A stretch of DNA of 64,000 nt from Ilyonectria destructans (taxonomy: Eukaryota; Ascomycota; Sordariomycetes; Hypocreales; Nectriaceae). Positions 44,518 through 55,975 of this stretch are shown here, piece after piece (positions within the stretch are counted from its first letter, which is position 1; each line of letters begins with the position of its first letter). The position numbers and the translations under genes are program-made. The stretch is from the NCBI GenBank assembly GCA_020740775.1, contig JAHEWK010000038.1, positions 186,001-250,000 of the forward strand, written 5' to 3'. Under the pieces are notes generated by a model. It had not been told where the DNA came from. It saw nothing but the letters and a program-made list of their open reading frames with translations, and did not search any database.

Positions 44518-45439
44518 TTTGAGCTTGGGGCTCCGATGAGAGCGAATGTATTTGCAAAGAGGGTTCTGTCAAGTCGTTGTTGATGGTACTGGGGAGAGAT
44601 TGTATGAGAAATCCGGGGAAGGTGAAGGGTATTATATACAATGCCGGCGAGAGATCCAGCCGTAGTGCCAACAGGGTGATCGGGCTCTAGGGCTCAATTA
44701 TTCCCCGTCAGTTGGAAGGCTATCGTCGTTCTGACCTCCGTCGTCGCCGTTGAGTTCCGATGGTATTCCGTCCACAGCGGATGCTACATCATGGCACTAA
44801 TGGGGATTGAGTTCAGCCAATTGCAAGCAGTTCTGTCCTTTCCGCACAAGGGTGTCTCAGCAGCAACGGGCGTCTCTGCGGACAATCCGACGGCAGTTAT
44901 CTGCCGACGATTTCTCCCTTACGTCACTGGCAAGCACTGGTCTCGAGCGGCGCCAACATTGGAGACACTTTTGGAAGAACATGACAGACAAACTAGTCTC
45001 GATTTGTGCAAAAGCAGAGGCTGTAAAGAATGTAGCTTGATATGGCTGGTTCCATTTTTCCCAAATGCGCTTACGCATGTGAGTACTCACAAACGCAACG
45101 CACGTCACCATAATACGTCCATAAACGACCAAATTAGAGCCAACTTGGGTTCCTTATTCAAGTGGAGACTTAAACTATAAAACTGATATCTTTAGCCTTA
45201 AGTAATTTACCATATCGTATACGCGAATTTGGCGTGCTGATTTGGGTGTCCGGGTTGAATTGCAGCCCCCTTGTCCCGGTGTCGAGAACCAGGTCGTTAC
45301 AGCTAAGCTCAAACGGGTTTGCTGAAATACCCCATAAGCACTTAACAAACTCAATTCCAAGCCACCAGTAACAGGACGGGAGATGCCAATCTCATAACAA
45401 TCAAAATCATGCAAATGGACAAAGGAGCTAAGTCCCCGG
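44518..45439. promoter_or_regulatory. ABC transporter upstream region
   Basis: Non-coding as far as I can see. A short GTATTATATACAAT stretch about 110 bp upstream of the start could be TATA-like. No repeat or gene was recognised up to the MITE. Confidence 0.3.
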
Positions 45440-45441
45440 TA

Positions 45442-45588
45442 CTGGTGGGCGCCTCTAATCCGGCCCCCCCCAATAAGGTTAGGGTTAAGTATCAAATTTT
45501 GCGAATCAAGGGGACTTTTTGTGAATCACTGACCCCCCCTAGGGAGCGGAGCGACCGTGGGAGGAGCCGGATTAGAGGCGCCCACCAG
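45442..45588. mobile_element. 147-bp MITE with TA target duplication
   Basis: Terminal inverted repeats are a perfect 23 bp (starting CTGGTGGGCGCCTCTAATCC). They are flanked by TA at 45440-45441 and 45589-45590, as in Tc1/mariner or Fot1-type elements. There is no coding capacity. Confidence 0.85.
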
Positions 45589-45590
45589 TA

Positions 45591-47828
45591 ATAGCGCAGG
45601 CAGCAGGCAACCAAATGCGCATCTACCACGTAGTACCAAAACATAATTCGGATTAGCATGTGGAGGTAACTTCGACGGCGTGCAGTCTATCAACAAATAT
45701 CAGGGACCTGCACCCACTGTTTTCCTGCGGCGCTGCGGCATCTTCCAAGACTGCTAGACACGGTCGCTACTCAATTACCGGACCCCACCCAACATGCCTA
45801 AATTATGGGACTTTTTGAGATATGCGGCAAGGGTCTTAAACTCCGACCACGTGCTGAGATCAACCCTGTAAACTCCGGCTCTAAGATATGGTTGGTGGTT
45901 ATGGTAAATTCAATTTTGGACGGCTAATAAAGCTTCAAAGGAGAGGGTGAGAGAGGTTTCAATTGAACGTTGCGTATTCATGTTCTTGACATTATTAAGT
46001 GTCTGGTAAGAGGGAGAATCATTAATTGCGTCGGAGCTGAGGTTCAAAATTGGAAGCATTGTATCAATTGCACAAAAGAAAAGAAGTAACAACAACATTT
46101 GGCGACACGGGCAAGGTTGTCTCGAAGGGAGAGAGGTTCAAGACAAATGATAGCGCGGTCCGCCATTTCCAAAACTGTGAACCATCTCCATCCGTGGTGT
46201 GAGTCAGATATCAAGGTACGGTCTCTTTGTTTACGCGCATCCATGATAGGGGATTTTGGTGCCTGGCATATCGACATGTGAAAAGACGCAAACGCCCCCA
46301 CACTACACCCTTTCTTGGGATATGGCTTCGCTGATCAACATCGTCGCCTGGCGCTGACACAACTTAATCCAACCTAGAGACGACGGAACTTTTGCGCCTT
46401 TGAAAGAGCCCGGTTTCTGGTTCCGGTTCCGGTTCCGGTTCCGAGGAAGCGAAGTCGAAGCGACCAGCGAAACGTCAAAACCAATACCTCGAAAAACCTT
46501 AGGGGTCGTAGTTTCAAAGACCTTGCCTGACAAAGTCAAGACCAGGCCCTTCTTTAAGGCATAGCATGTTGATTAGCGTGGCCCTCAAGCTCCCAAACGG
46601 TGGGGAATCCTGGGCTCATAACCAAGAGCAAGCAGGATCGGGTCGCAGCCCCAGCCAAGCGCCCGCAAAATAATAACATCCAAGATGTTCCAGACGTGGT
46701 GATCAACGAACCAGGGGTCGTAATGGGTTAGAAGGACACGGCATTCGATCCCCTGGGACGCCCGTAAGGCTTGTGGTCACTCATATTGGTACTTTTATTC
46801 CCTGCTAACTTCTAAGCAGACAGAAGTACTGTTAATCCGTTGCAATCCGATTGGCTTAAACCCCTGGACTTTTGTCTCCACAAGCCTTGTGGCATCCCAA
46901 GGGCTATCATAGGACAGCATTGAAATGAGGATATCCTTGCATTGACAAACAGCCGATTAGACTTTAAACCTCAAATTGGGCACTTCAACTAACTAATTTT
47001 CGAGCTTCTCGTGGAATGAGACAGGGAGATGGCCAAACCTCGACGATTTTTGGGTTTTGGGCTTTGTCCCCTGAGTTATCCTCGTTCATCAAAGAAACGC
47101 CGAGTCGACTCCGTCAACGCTTTGACCCTGTTGCCACCTGGTGTCTCAGTGAAAAGCTAACACTTGTCGAGTCTAACTCGTAACCTTTGAGGACCTGGCT
47201 CGTCTGAATGGAAACAATTCATAAGTACGTACCGGATGATCATTTCCGCAACCGTATACCGGCACCATATCGTGGGGCCCATGCCAGGTCATGGCACGGG
47301 CTCCAACGGGTGGGATTGTGGGATGAAAAATCAATCAGCAAGGAAATAAGGGCCATGCACCCCATCCCATCATCCATGGAGGGGGACCTATCATGGAGGC
47401 CGGCTTCACGGCATGCCTGGGTCAGCCCGAGATCCCTTGCCCGCTCGTAGCTTGCATTCAATCTGCATCAAGTATCATAGCTTTTCTGAGCCTTACCCTG
47501 GGTCGAGTAGACGCCCACGGCGATGCACGTTTTGTAGTCTGGCCTCATCCAGCTCGCACGTTTATACGTGTCCACAACTCCCCCCTTTCTATTAAGCTCG
47601 CTGACCTGCTTCTCTTTTATTAACATTTTTCTCTCTTCGGCCTTTCTTCTTTCTGAGCAGCTTCTTCTTATTATACATCCTCCTTCCCGGGTGTTCGGTT
47701 CCTATTCCATCCACCCTCTTACCCCTTCCATCCCACTTACACACACGTAATACCTTGTACTTACACACCCATATTTTGACTGGATGTCACTATAACCTAT
47801 CCGTCCTACAATACAGACAACACCAGCA
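45591..47828. other. Long intergenic region, no gene recognised
   Basis: 2.2 kb without a convincing open frame. It holds a four-unit GGTTCC tandem repeat near 46421-46445. The last 250 bp before the Zn2Cys6 gene are CT-rich (CTTCTT, TCCTCCTTCCC, CACACACG), typical of fungal promoters and 5' leaders. Confidence 0.5.
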
Positions 47829-49028
47829 ATGGGCTCAAGAACCTTGTCCTCTCCTCCCATCAAGGTTCACAAATCGACTCTGTCCAGAAGGAGCACCTCG
47901 TCAAGTACGAAGTCAGTCAAGCCTATGCACCGTACCTCGATGCAAGCGAGCCCTAGTGCTGGTATGGATGGTCGATATAGACGTGTCTGGAAGGCTTGTG
48001 AAAGATGTCGAATGAAGAAGACCAAGGTTTGTACCTTATGTCTATAATTATCTCGTCCCAACTAATATAACCAGTGCGACGGCGAGTTCCCCTGCAAGCG
48101 ATGCAAGGACGATGGCCTGGTCTGCGCTGCTGGTTTTAGAAAGAAGATGGAATACAAGCAGCCGCCGCGAGGGTATGTAGTGTTGTAGTGTGACACCTTG
48201 AGCACCGGCCCACGTACATATCACTTACATGCAACCAGATACGCCGAGGTCTTAGAAAACACCCAATTCGCTCTCACCGCTACTATCCACAAGCTCTACT
48301 CCATGATCCGAAATAACCAGCCCTGGGAGCTCGGTGAGCCTGAGTTAAACGACCGGGGCCAGCCCGTCATCCATAATATCGTCCAGAAGCTAGGCTGCAT
48401 CCGAGGCGATAGCGATATCGACCTCCCTATTGACTTAGTATTCCCCGAAGATGAAGCCGGCATCGTTAAACTGGCCCGCCAGCTCGAGGAGCAGCAGAAA
48501 GGAAATAAACCCAGGAAGGAGGTTAAGGGTGCAGACTCTTCCGTATATAATCAAACGCAGCGGGCATCACTATCAGAACTTGTTCATTCTGACTTTAAGC
48601 ATGACTACCAAAAGGCCGCCTTTAGCAGCAACAACGCCATGGTCCTATCACCTCAGAGCTCTACCTCCAGTAGCGACTTCGACTTTACGCCTCCACCGCC
48701 CGAAATCAACGCATCGGCCATGTTCCCCACGCAGTCGCCCTCGATACCAAGCTCTCCCGCCTGGCCTTCCATCTCGGCCGAGGCTCAACCCAGCGATCTC
48801 ACCATGCACTTCCTCCAACGGCCCGGTGTGCTGGGTAGCATGGACATCTTATATCAAGGGCTTTTGGAGTCAGAGTTTGGCACCATCAATCCTCACGTTC
48901 TGTCATGTCCTAACCCCGAAGTCATGATGGGTATGGATGACCCGATGATTTATTCTGGCTACGACGGCGAACCGATGGACGATACTCTCAGCGCAAGCAT
49001 GTATAACAGAAACGGGCCCCGTTTCTAG
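47829..49028 (+). CDS. Zn(II)2Cys6 transcription factor, three exons
   Basis: Exons are 47829-48026, 48075-48172 and 48239-49028, 361 aa. Introns are 48027-48074 (GTTTGT...ACCAG) and 48173-48238 (GTATGT...ACCAG). Cysteines 57, 60, 67, 73, 76 and 83 give the binuclear-cluster pattern CX2CX6CX5CX2CX6C; the first intron lies immediately before Cys67. The N-terminus is Ser/Thr-rich and basic. The rest is short for the family and lacks the large fungal-specific regulatory domain, with a Ser/Pro-rich and acidic C-terminus that could serve in activation. The protein is nuclear and DNA-binding. It lies about 3.3 kb from the ABC transporter and next to a reductase-like gene; co-regulation is only a guess. 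Confidence 0.88.
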
Positions 49029-49071
49029 GTATGGTTCTTCTTTCGAAATACGTCTCCGCTCGCTCAATATA

Positions 49072-50132
49072 TCACGCCTCGATCCAATACTTTTCCACGT
49101 ATTCCCGAACACTTATAGGCTGTACCTCAGGGCACAGACCGTTTACCACAGGGCGTAAAACTCCCTCGTCTTCTCTATCTCGAATATGGGCAAGGTCGAA
49201 GTCAGTCCATAAGCGCCCCATAAAGTCATCCTGAGGGGTATTCTCCAGCTTTTCCTCCAGGTCTTCCCGGTTGAGGACGGTGACGTTGAACCTTTTCCCT
49301 GTGACGGATTCGGCGTGGCTCAAGAGCTCTCCCATCGTCAAGGTATCGCCAGCCATACTCATGTCTTCTTCCCACTTTGGCAAGTCGAGAGACGCAGCGA
49401 CGAACCGACCAACGTCAGGTAGCGTCGTGAATGTGATCCGAGGCCACGTGCCGTCGTCTTTGATGGGGAGCTCGGCGATGCCGTTCCTCATCCCAATGAG
49501 ATGAGCTCCAGATTTGTCCGCCAGGGGACCCTGCCGATGGAGCCCTGCGCAGGCTTCATCCTCGCCCGACTTATAGCCAAAACCCTTCCTGAGCTGGTCG
49601 AGAGTCGTCACCTCGCCAGATTCTGGCCCCGACGGTGGGAAAATTCCATGGCCAATGCAGTTCATGAATGATCCATGGTTGAAGTTGGCGAATTCGTCGT
49701 GCCCCTCTGCTTGATGCACTCCTCCTGGACGCCATGGTTCGCCCATCGGAGGGTTCCTATGGCCTCCCATCCCTTTGAACCGAAGCCCCATTGGGAGGGG
49801 GCGAAGCGCCTGCAGCTAGCTTCGATGGCAGCATGGAGCAGGTTGATCTGAACCTGGGCTTGGGTGTCATCGTGAGCGGAGGTGACGGACACGACGGTAT
49901 GTACACCTTTCAGAGCGCTGGCGAGTGATTCCGATGATAAGTAGTCCACGACACGGATTGTGTGACGCTCCGCTTTAATTTCGTCGATCGCACCGAGCCA
50001 GAGAGGGACGCGAGGGGAACGCGAGAGGATAACGACATCCCATTGAGCAAGTCTCTTATTTGCAAAGACTGCGGTGGTGATAGCACGACCAAGGCTGGCA
50101 GAGGTGCCACCGGCGATAGCTAAGGTCGGCAT
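49072..50132 (-). pseudogene. NmrA-like / isoflavone-reductase-like NAD(P)-binding protein, frameshifted
   Basis: Two overlapping frames together cover one NmrA-like protein. The first (50132 to about 49710) begins MPTLAIAGGTSASLG, a Rossmann nucleotide-binding loop, and reaches RFAPSQWGFGSKGWEA. The second (about 49715 to 49072) continues with EFANFNHGSFMN, the SDVGRFVAASLDLP-type region and a normal C-terminus. The total of 1061 nt is not a multiple of three, so one single-base indel near 49700-49725 explains the break. It may be a real lesion or a sequencing error. Family members are NAD(P)-sensing regulators or reductases. A LINE 3' end lies 60 bp upstream of the start codon, within the likely promoter. 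Confidence 0.7.
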
Positions 50133-50187
50133 TGGGAATAGGGCGTGGGAACTTTGGACGCAATAGACGAAAGGATGGAGAGTAGGT

Positions 50188-50530
50188 AGGTAGGTAGGTT
50201 TTTATTCGCCCGGGGGGACACACCCCAGAGGGCCTTTGCACTAAGCTGTTTCCGTTTCGTACAGAGCTTGCATAACCACCCGAAGCCCAACAATTTTCAC
50301 TTTGAATGACTGATCTAATCTGGTGTATATGCCATGACAGGCCTGCTTGAAGGCCAATTTCTCCAAGTGTTCAGCATCCTATACTCAGCAGCTGAAGCAC
50401 GGTCTGCCAAAATGAGACTGTTAGTAGGATTCGATCTGAATACTTAGTGTGTTTGAGGCTTCTTATTCATGTCAAGCCTCCCTGTTGCAATGGCGAATTT
50501 GATCGTCGCCCGTACTGCCTGCATGTTTGG
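50188..50530 (-). mobile_element. LINE-like retrotransposon 3' end, second copy
   Basis: Reads on the minus strand from about 50530 to 50188. It contains the end of the ORF (MQAVRATIKFAIATGRL) and a 3' tail matching 2713-2965. It ends GGGCGAATAAAAA followed by four ACCT units. It is 5'-truncated. It shares the tail, but not the terminal short repeat, with the copy at 2485-2975. Confidence 0.65.
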
Positions 50531-50978
50531 CGCAGCCTGAGAGGCACGGGGAGGGCCCAGCCGCAAGTGGGGCTATTATGTTCAGACTAATAGTGTGAAC
50601 TACAGTTTGCACTGTAGTTTAGTTTCGACCTTGACGGACGGACCAATAGTTCAGTTTGCGTATCTCAGACAAACTGGCAGTTTAGTGTAGCCAAGTCGAA
50701 CGGATTGGCAGTTTAGTGTGACCAAGGCAAACGCACTTAAGGAGCAGTTTGAGGCTTTCACACGCACTGGTTGCACTATTAGGAGCCCCGTGTTGGATAT
50801 GGCATTGAGCTTCTTCAGGGCATTTCCAAATGAATTCCGTAAAATCTTGGCCATTTGCAAAAGCATCAACCATAGCCTATAGCTCGGTTTGAGCTTTGTA
50901 GAGTTGAACAACTGATGCGAAGTGCAGTGATCGGAATGGTCCGGTATGGTATGGTATGAGGGTCAAACCATACTATAC
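50531..50978. other. Intergenic stretch before the MULE
   Basis: No gene recognised. A GGCAGTTTAGTGT block occurs twice (near 50676 and 50707), and there is a short GGTATGGTATGGTATG run near 50942-50958. Confidence 0.5.
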
Positions 50979-51071
50979 GGGGGCTCATACAGGCACAGCT
51001 AGCTGTGCCAATAAGACCACGTGACTTTTTGCACAGCTAGCTGTGCAAATAAGATCTGTTATGTAAGCCCG
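50979..51071 (+). repeat. MULE left terminal inverted repeat
   Basis: 93 bp starting GGGGGCTCATACAGG and ending TTATGTAAGCCCG. It carries palindromes GGCACAGCTAGCTGTGCC and TGCACAGCTAGCTGTGCA on either side of CCACGTGAC. Confidence 0.92.
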
Positions 51072-51195
51072 AAAAGGGGTAATATACCGCAAATTGGCCC
51101 TTCAATTCAACAGTCAACGGCTTCTTCAGCATCAATTCAACGATCAACTGCTTCTACAGCATCAATTCAACTTGCCGCGCCTTTCTTCTGCTACA

Positions 51196-53704
51196 ATGAA
51201 CCCAATTGAGGGCCCCCGTCGCTTCCCTGATGATGGCCTTCCTCCTGAACGCGACTACAACTCGCTGGAGGAACTACGTGCAGCAATCAATGCTTGGGCA
51301 GCGCCACGAGGCTATGCCTTTGTAGTCCAAAAGTCTTGGAAGACCTCTAGTAGAAGAACTGGAGTTATCTTCGGCTGTGACCGAGGAGGGCGCCCTCCTG
51401 GCCCAAAGAAACGGCAACGGCAAACTATATCACGTCGTACGGGATGCCTCTTCTCTGTGATAGCAATGGAAAGCCTATGCAAGACTACATGGAGTGTAAG
51501 GCATCGTCCTCGGGCTGGCTTTGGTCAACACAATCACGAACCAAGCCTCAGTCAACTGGCACATCCAACACATCGTCAGCTATCATCCTCAGATAGATCA
51601 ACAGTCCAACAACTCGCCAATGCCGGCATTGCGCCAAAGGAGATTAGGTCATACCTACGTATGAACTCGGATATAATTGCTACACAGCAAGATATCTATA
51701 ATTGCATTGCACAGGGCAAGCGAGACCTTGCCGGAGGTCAAAGCAATATGCATGCCCTTGATGATCAGCTCAAGAGTGAGGGCTTCTGGAGTCAAATACG
51801 CCTTGACGAGAGTAGCAGAGTTACAGCAGTATTATTTGCACATCCTACATCACTGGCATACCTCAAACTATACCCTGAAGTGCTTATATTGGACTGCACA
51901 TACAAGACCAATAAGTACAAGATGCCTCTTCTCGATATAGTTGGTGTTGATGCTTGTCAACGATCCTTCTGTATTGCATTTGCATTCCTTAGCGGCGAGG
52001 AAGAGCATGACTTCATCTGGGCTCTTGAGCGTTTACGGTATATGTATGAGCTTCATGGAGCAGCCCTTCCCTCTGTAATACTTACAGATCGCTGTCTTGC
52101 TTGTATGAATGCTGTTTCCTCTCCCTCTTGCTTCCCTCAGTCAACCCCGATGCTATGCTTATGGCATATCAACAAAGCAGTCCTGACCTATTGTATGCCC
52201 GCATTTACTCGGGATAAAAACGATTCTCAAGGGCAGAAAGAGTGGAAGGAATTCTACGACTCTTGGCATGAGATTGTAGCCTCACCGACTGAGGATATCT
52301 ACAACGAGAGGCTTGAGAAGTTCAAGGACCGTTACATCCCTGGCCATATCAACGAGGTGGGCTATATCATGGAGACCTGGCTAGATCTCTACAAAGAGAG
52401 GTTTGTGAAGGCGTGGGTTAACCAATACCCTCGAGCAATATGTGACATCACGGGGCGAAGGCATTCACAATCTTATCAAAGGTCACCTGAAAACATCGCA
52501 AGTTGACCTCTTCGAGGCCTGGAGGATCATCAAGCTTGTTCTGGTAAATCAGCTTGCCGAGCTCAAGGCAAACCAAGCCAGGCAGCATATCAGCATACCT
52601 CTTCAGCTATCTGGGACATTGTATAGCAACATCTGTGGTTGGATATCACATGAAGCTCTGCGGAAGGTTGAGGCTCAACGGCAACGACTATCAAGAGAAC
52701 ATCCTGCGTGTACAGGAGTTTTCACTAAGACTCTTGGTCTGCCTTGTGCTCATAGCCTGAAGCCTTTACTGGACGAGTATCAGCCCCTTCTACTACATCA
52801 TTTCCATTCACATTGGTATCTCCAACGCTCAGGAAGCGCCCAGCTTCTCATTGAGCCTCGCAAGCAGTTCGACCGTCTAGCAGCTAGTTCAACGCTGCCA
52901 CCAAGAAGCACACAGCGTGAGCCTTGTGCATTTGAAGCTGTTGAGAAAGCAGTACAACCAAAGGCACCGCCAAAGTGTTCGAGATGTCATCAGCAAGGCC
53001 ACAACATGAGGTCTAAAGCATGCCCCTTACGTTATGAACATCTATTGCAGGCTTCTGCACAAACCTCTATAACAACGCATACAACAACACACACATCTAC
53101 TCGCTCTGTAACCCGCTCATTATCCCCATCATCCCTATCAGGATCCTCTGTAATATCCGAGATTGTAGCCATTACAACAACACATACAACAACACGTACA
53201 GCAACTCGTGTACTATCTCCTCCAGCAGCCATACCAGCAACTGTTACTACAGCAAATGCAAGAGCAGTGCCTGCATTACGAGTTGATGACCCCCTTGCTA
53301 TCTTCCAACGATACAAAGAAGCACGAGAGGCCTGGTATGCTACATTGCCTCGGGGGGCCATCAAGACCAATCAACAATACCGGAAGGCTATAGGGCTGCC
53401 TACCCGTTACTCTAAAACAGAGTATGACTGATGCCTTGACTACAAGCAAATGGGGAGGCATTGCAGGGAGAAAAACGGCATTAGAGAGTGGACTAAGGAG
53501 GAGATGATGAGTTATCTTGATTGGGATAAAGCCGAGAATGAACGGGTTGAACAGAATGTAGGGAGAGAGAGAGAAGAGCAGCCCTTCGTACAGCGGCGAG
53601 GGATGCGGCATGTCTGGGATGCTGCTGAAAGAGATCGTGAATTACAGGAGGAATGGTATGGAGGTGGGAAAACCCCTCCCCCCCACCAACATTTGCAAGA
53701 TTGA
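51196..53704 (+). pseudogene. MULE transposase, frameshifted and with an internal stop
   Basis: N-terminal FAR1-like region, then the DDE core: first Asp in LILDCTYKTNKY, second in ILTDRCLACMNA with CLWHINKA following, and the Glu region near EVGYIMETWLDLY. It continues with VTSRGEGIHN, a SWIM-like CTGVFTKTLGLPCAH, and a zinc knuckle CSRCHQQGHNMRSKAC. A single-base frameshift near 52425-52435 separates the frames just before TSRGEG. TGA at 53429-53431 replaces the Trp found in the related protein at 62569 (SYEWCLDTK). After it the frame stays open to 53704 and encodes a domain (REWTKEEMMSYLDWDKAE) also seen at 56198. The start was taken at the ATG before MNPIEGPRRF. Confidence 0.85.
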
Positions 53705-53954
53705 CGGAAAATGTGATTGGTATTGTGATGGGGTCAACGGTCCACCTAGTGTTTTAATACAGTAGAGGCTAGCTGCTAGCCTAGGATGGCCCTATTTAAG
53801 GCGATCAGTCTGCCTGACAAATGAAAAGACACGCATTTTCCCTTCTTTAATTTGTATGACACCTTTTGTCGCTTGACACTTATTACCCTATAGCTGTCGC
53901 AGCAGCTCTTCTCGATATTTGTTTTCTCTTTCTCTCTAGAGACATCAGACCAAG

Positions 53955-54440
53955 CTTCGAAATCGATCGACCAATCGATTTGATCGATTCGATTAATCGA
54001 TTCGATTTCGATTTCGATCGATCGATCAGAGCTGCCAGTCGATCGATATCGATCGATTACAAGCCCTGATCGATGGATTTGATCGTCGATCGGGTGGTCC
54101 ATATATAAATCGGTGAGGTGCAGGGTAGGCTGCCCTGGATTCTGCCTCTGCGTGGATCGCAACACATCGCATGTCCCACAAAGCACCCCTGGCAGGTGCG
54201 ATTGGTGGAGAGACGCTGCTGTTGAGTGCTTTCTAAGGAGGAAGGCGCCCCACCACCTTCCTTTTTAGGATTCTGTAGCTTCGTTGCCTCGTCACGTGAG
54301 GCTCTGTCTGATCGATATGATCGATCGATATCGATCGACTGAGAGGGCCGCTCGATCGATATCGATCGATTGAAGGCGATGATCGATATAAATCGATCGA
54401 TCAGGGCTCGGAATCGATCTGTACGATCGATTTCCAACTC
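53955..54440. repeat. Two GATCGAT/ATCGAT-rich low-complexity blocks
   Basis: Blocks at about 53958-54112 and 54308-54436 are built almost entirely from overlapping ATCGAT, GATCGATC and TCGATATCGA words. They are self-complementary over long stretches. They lie inside the MULE between its two genes, separated by about 200 bp of ordinary sequence. Confidence 0.85.
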
Positions 54441-54751
54441 TGCATCAGACAGCAGTATATTAATTGCTTTCTGTATCTCAAACCCCCAGGAGACAGCTAC
54501 TTGCTTGCTTCCTCTTGCCATCTGCCCCTCTCCAGCTCCTACCCTGCGGACGGGTGTGGTCTACACTAAAGACCTCTTCCACTAACAAAGTATATATCAC
54601 TAGAAAGAGGAAGAAAAGGCGAATTTCCGAGTATATCTATAATGACCCAATGGCTTGATTTGATAGAGTTGTGACTGAGTTGCAGTATTGGGTTAAGTGG
54701 GCTTAGTAGCCGTCAATTGAATGAGCGAGAGAGCTACCAAAGCTAAAGAGA

Positions 54752-55387
54752 TCATTGCCTTCCCTGCCAATACCACTGAATATAGCTATTTCGATCAACA
54801 TTCGCGATGTGAACTCCTGCATTCTCTAAAGCTATGATTGTTGGCATATAGGTAGTCATCCCTACAGCCGGTGAAGGCCAAGTCGTGTCTGGGACCGTAA
54901 ATTGCTGATTCCGATATACCTGATCCATAGCCTGAAGGTTGAATGTACTCCAATAGGGATTGATATCAGGATTGGCGCGCTGTGGCCGTTGCTGAAGTCG
55001 TTGATCCCAATACGCAATATGCCACTCTCCCTCAACCTGATATCCCCATGGGCGTGAGATCACAGTAACAGGATCCCCTTGAGGAAAATACTAAGTGTTG
55101 TGGGCTCTCACAAGGGCTTGAGGATTCTGGACATAGAGAGCATTGGAGGTGGTTGGATCATTTGGCAAGGTATGTTGAACCCACCAATGGAGCATATGCA
55201 GAGGATCGGTTGCTGGATAAGGATCATTGGGGCGCCGCTCTCGTTGCTGGTTGCTAGTAATGGGATGTAAAGTAGCCCGTATATTCGCAGTTGTAGGATA
55301 AACTGCCCCTGCTAGTGTTGATGTATTGTCTACAAAGATTGGAAAGTCTTGAGGGTTCTGACGCTGACTTTGGTTGCAGTTGTACAT
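54752..55387 (-). pseudogene. MULE-internal gene of unknown function with one stop codon
   Basis: A minus-strand frame of 212 codons with an ATG start (MYNCNQSQRQNPQDF) runs to 54752. It is broken only by TAG at 55091-55093 (CAG to TAG would repair it). The frame continues YFPQGDPVTV...SRPWGYQVEGEWHIAYW. It is rich in Gln, Asn, Trp, Tyr and Pro, with no transmembrane segment or recognisable motif. It lies inside the MULE, opposite to the transposase and close to the right repeat, so it moves with the element. I do not recognise it and assign no function. Confidence 0.5.
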
Positions 55388-55882
55388 CTTTGCGATACTG
55401 TTTGATGAAGGAATAGAGAGCTTCTTTCAAGGGAAAGAGCCCTGCTTTATATATTGCACGCGTTGAAGTGATTCACTTGATAGCTATGGACCTGTGGTGT
55501 TCAGATGATGCGAGTGTAGGTATTGTACGTTCTTCACGGCCCTGGGCAGACTGGTACGCTGCCAATAGATGATATATCACATATTGAAGAGCTGTGTATA
55601 TAGTAAATCACTGTATCTCTTCAATTGTACAAATTGATGCTGTTTCCGTAGATGTCATGGGCCAGGGCCCATATCCTTGCGGCTGTGCCGCAAGACGTAC
55701 TAGGCTCGTGCGCGCCAGGCACGAGAAATCGTTCCACAGCTCAGGGGCACTTAGGAATTTCTTTCTTTCTTCTTCATCTTTGATGTAAATAGCATCCTGG
55801 ACTAGATAGCTGGAATACAGTTACTAGAGGCCGTTCACAGTAGATTGAATAGTAGAGGGATATCTCTTACTCACACACGTAT

Positions 55883-55975
55883 CGGGCTTACATAACAGAT
55901 CTTGTTTGCACAGCTAGCTGTGCAAAAAGTCACGTGGTCTTATTGGCACAGCTAGCTGTGCCTGTATGAGCCCCC
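55883..55975 (-). repeat. MULE right terminal inverted repeat
   Basis: Reverse complement of the left repeat over 93 bp with one difference (CAAACAAG versus CAAATAAG). It has the same two palindromes. Confidence 0.92.

Larger units (their letters stand above)
50979..55975. mobile_element. MULE-type DNA transposon with 93-bp terminal inverted repeats
   Basis: TIRs at 50979-51071 and 55883-55975 differ at one base by eye. Each contains two 18-bp perfect palindromes centred on CAGCTAGCTG, separated by a CACGTG site. Between them are a plus-strand MULE transposase and a minus-strand gene of unknown function. I could not find an 8-10 bp target duplication in the flanks, so the exact ends or the age of the insertion are uncertain. 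Confidence 0.85.

Noticed and set aside
44791..45180. A 129-codon open frame upstream of the ABC transporter
   Set aside because: No recognisable features and no supporting splice or context evidence.
45478..45490. TTAGGG-like telomere repeat
   Set aside because: Only a single unit inside the 147-bp MITE; not an array.
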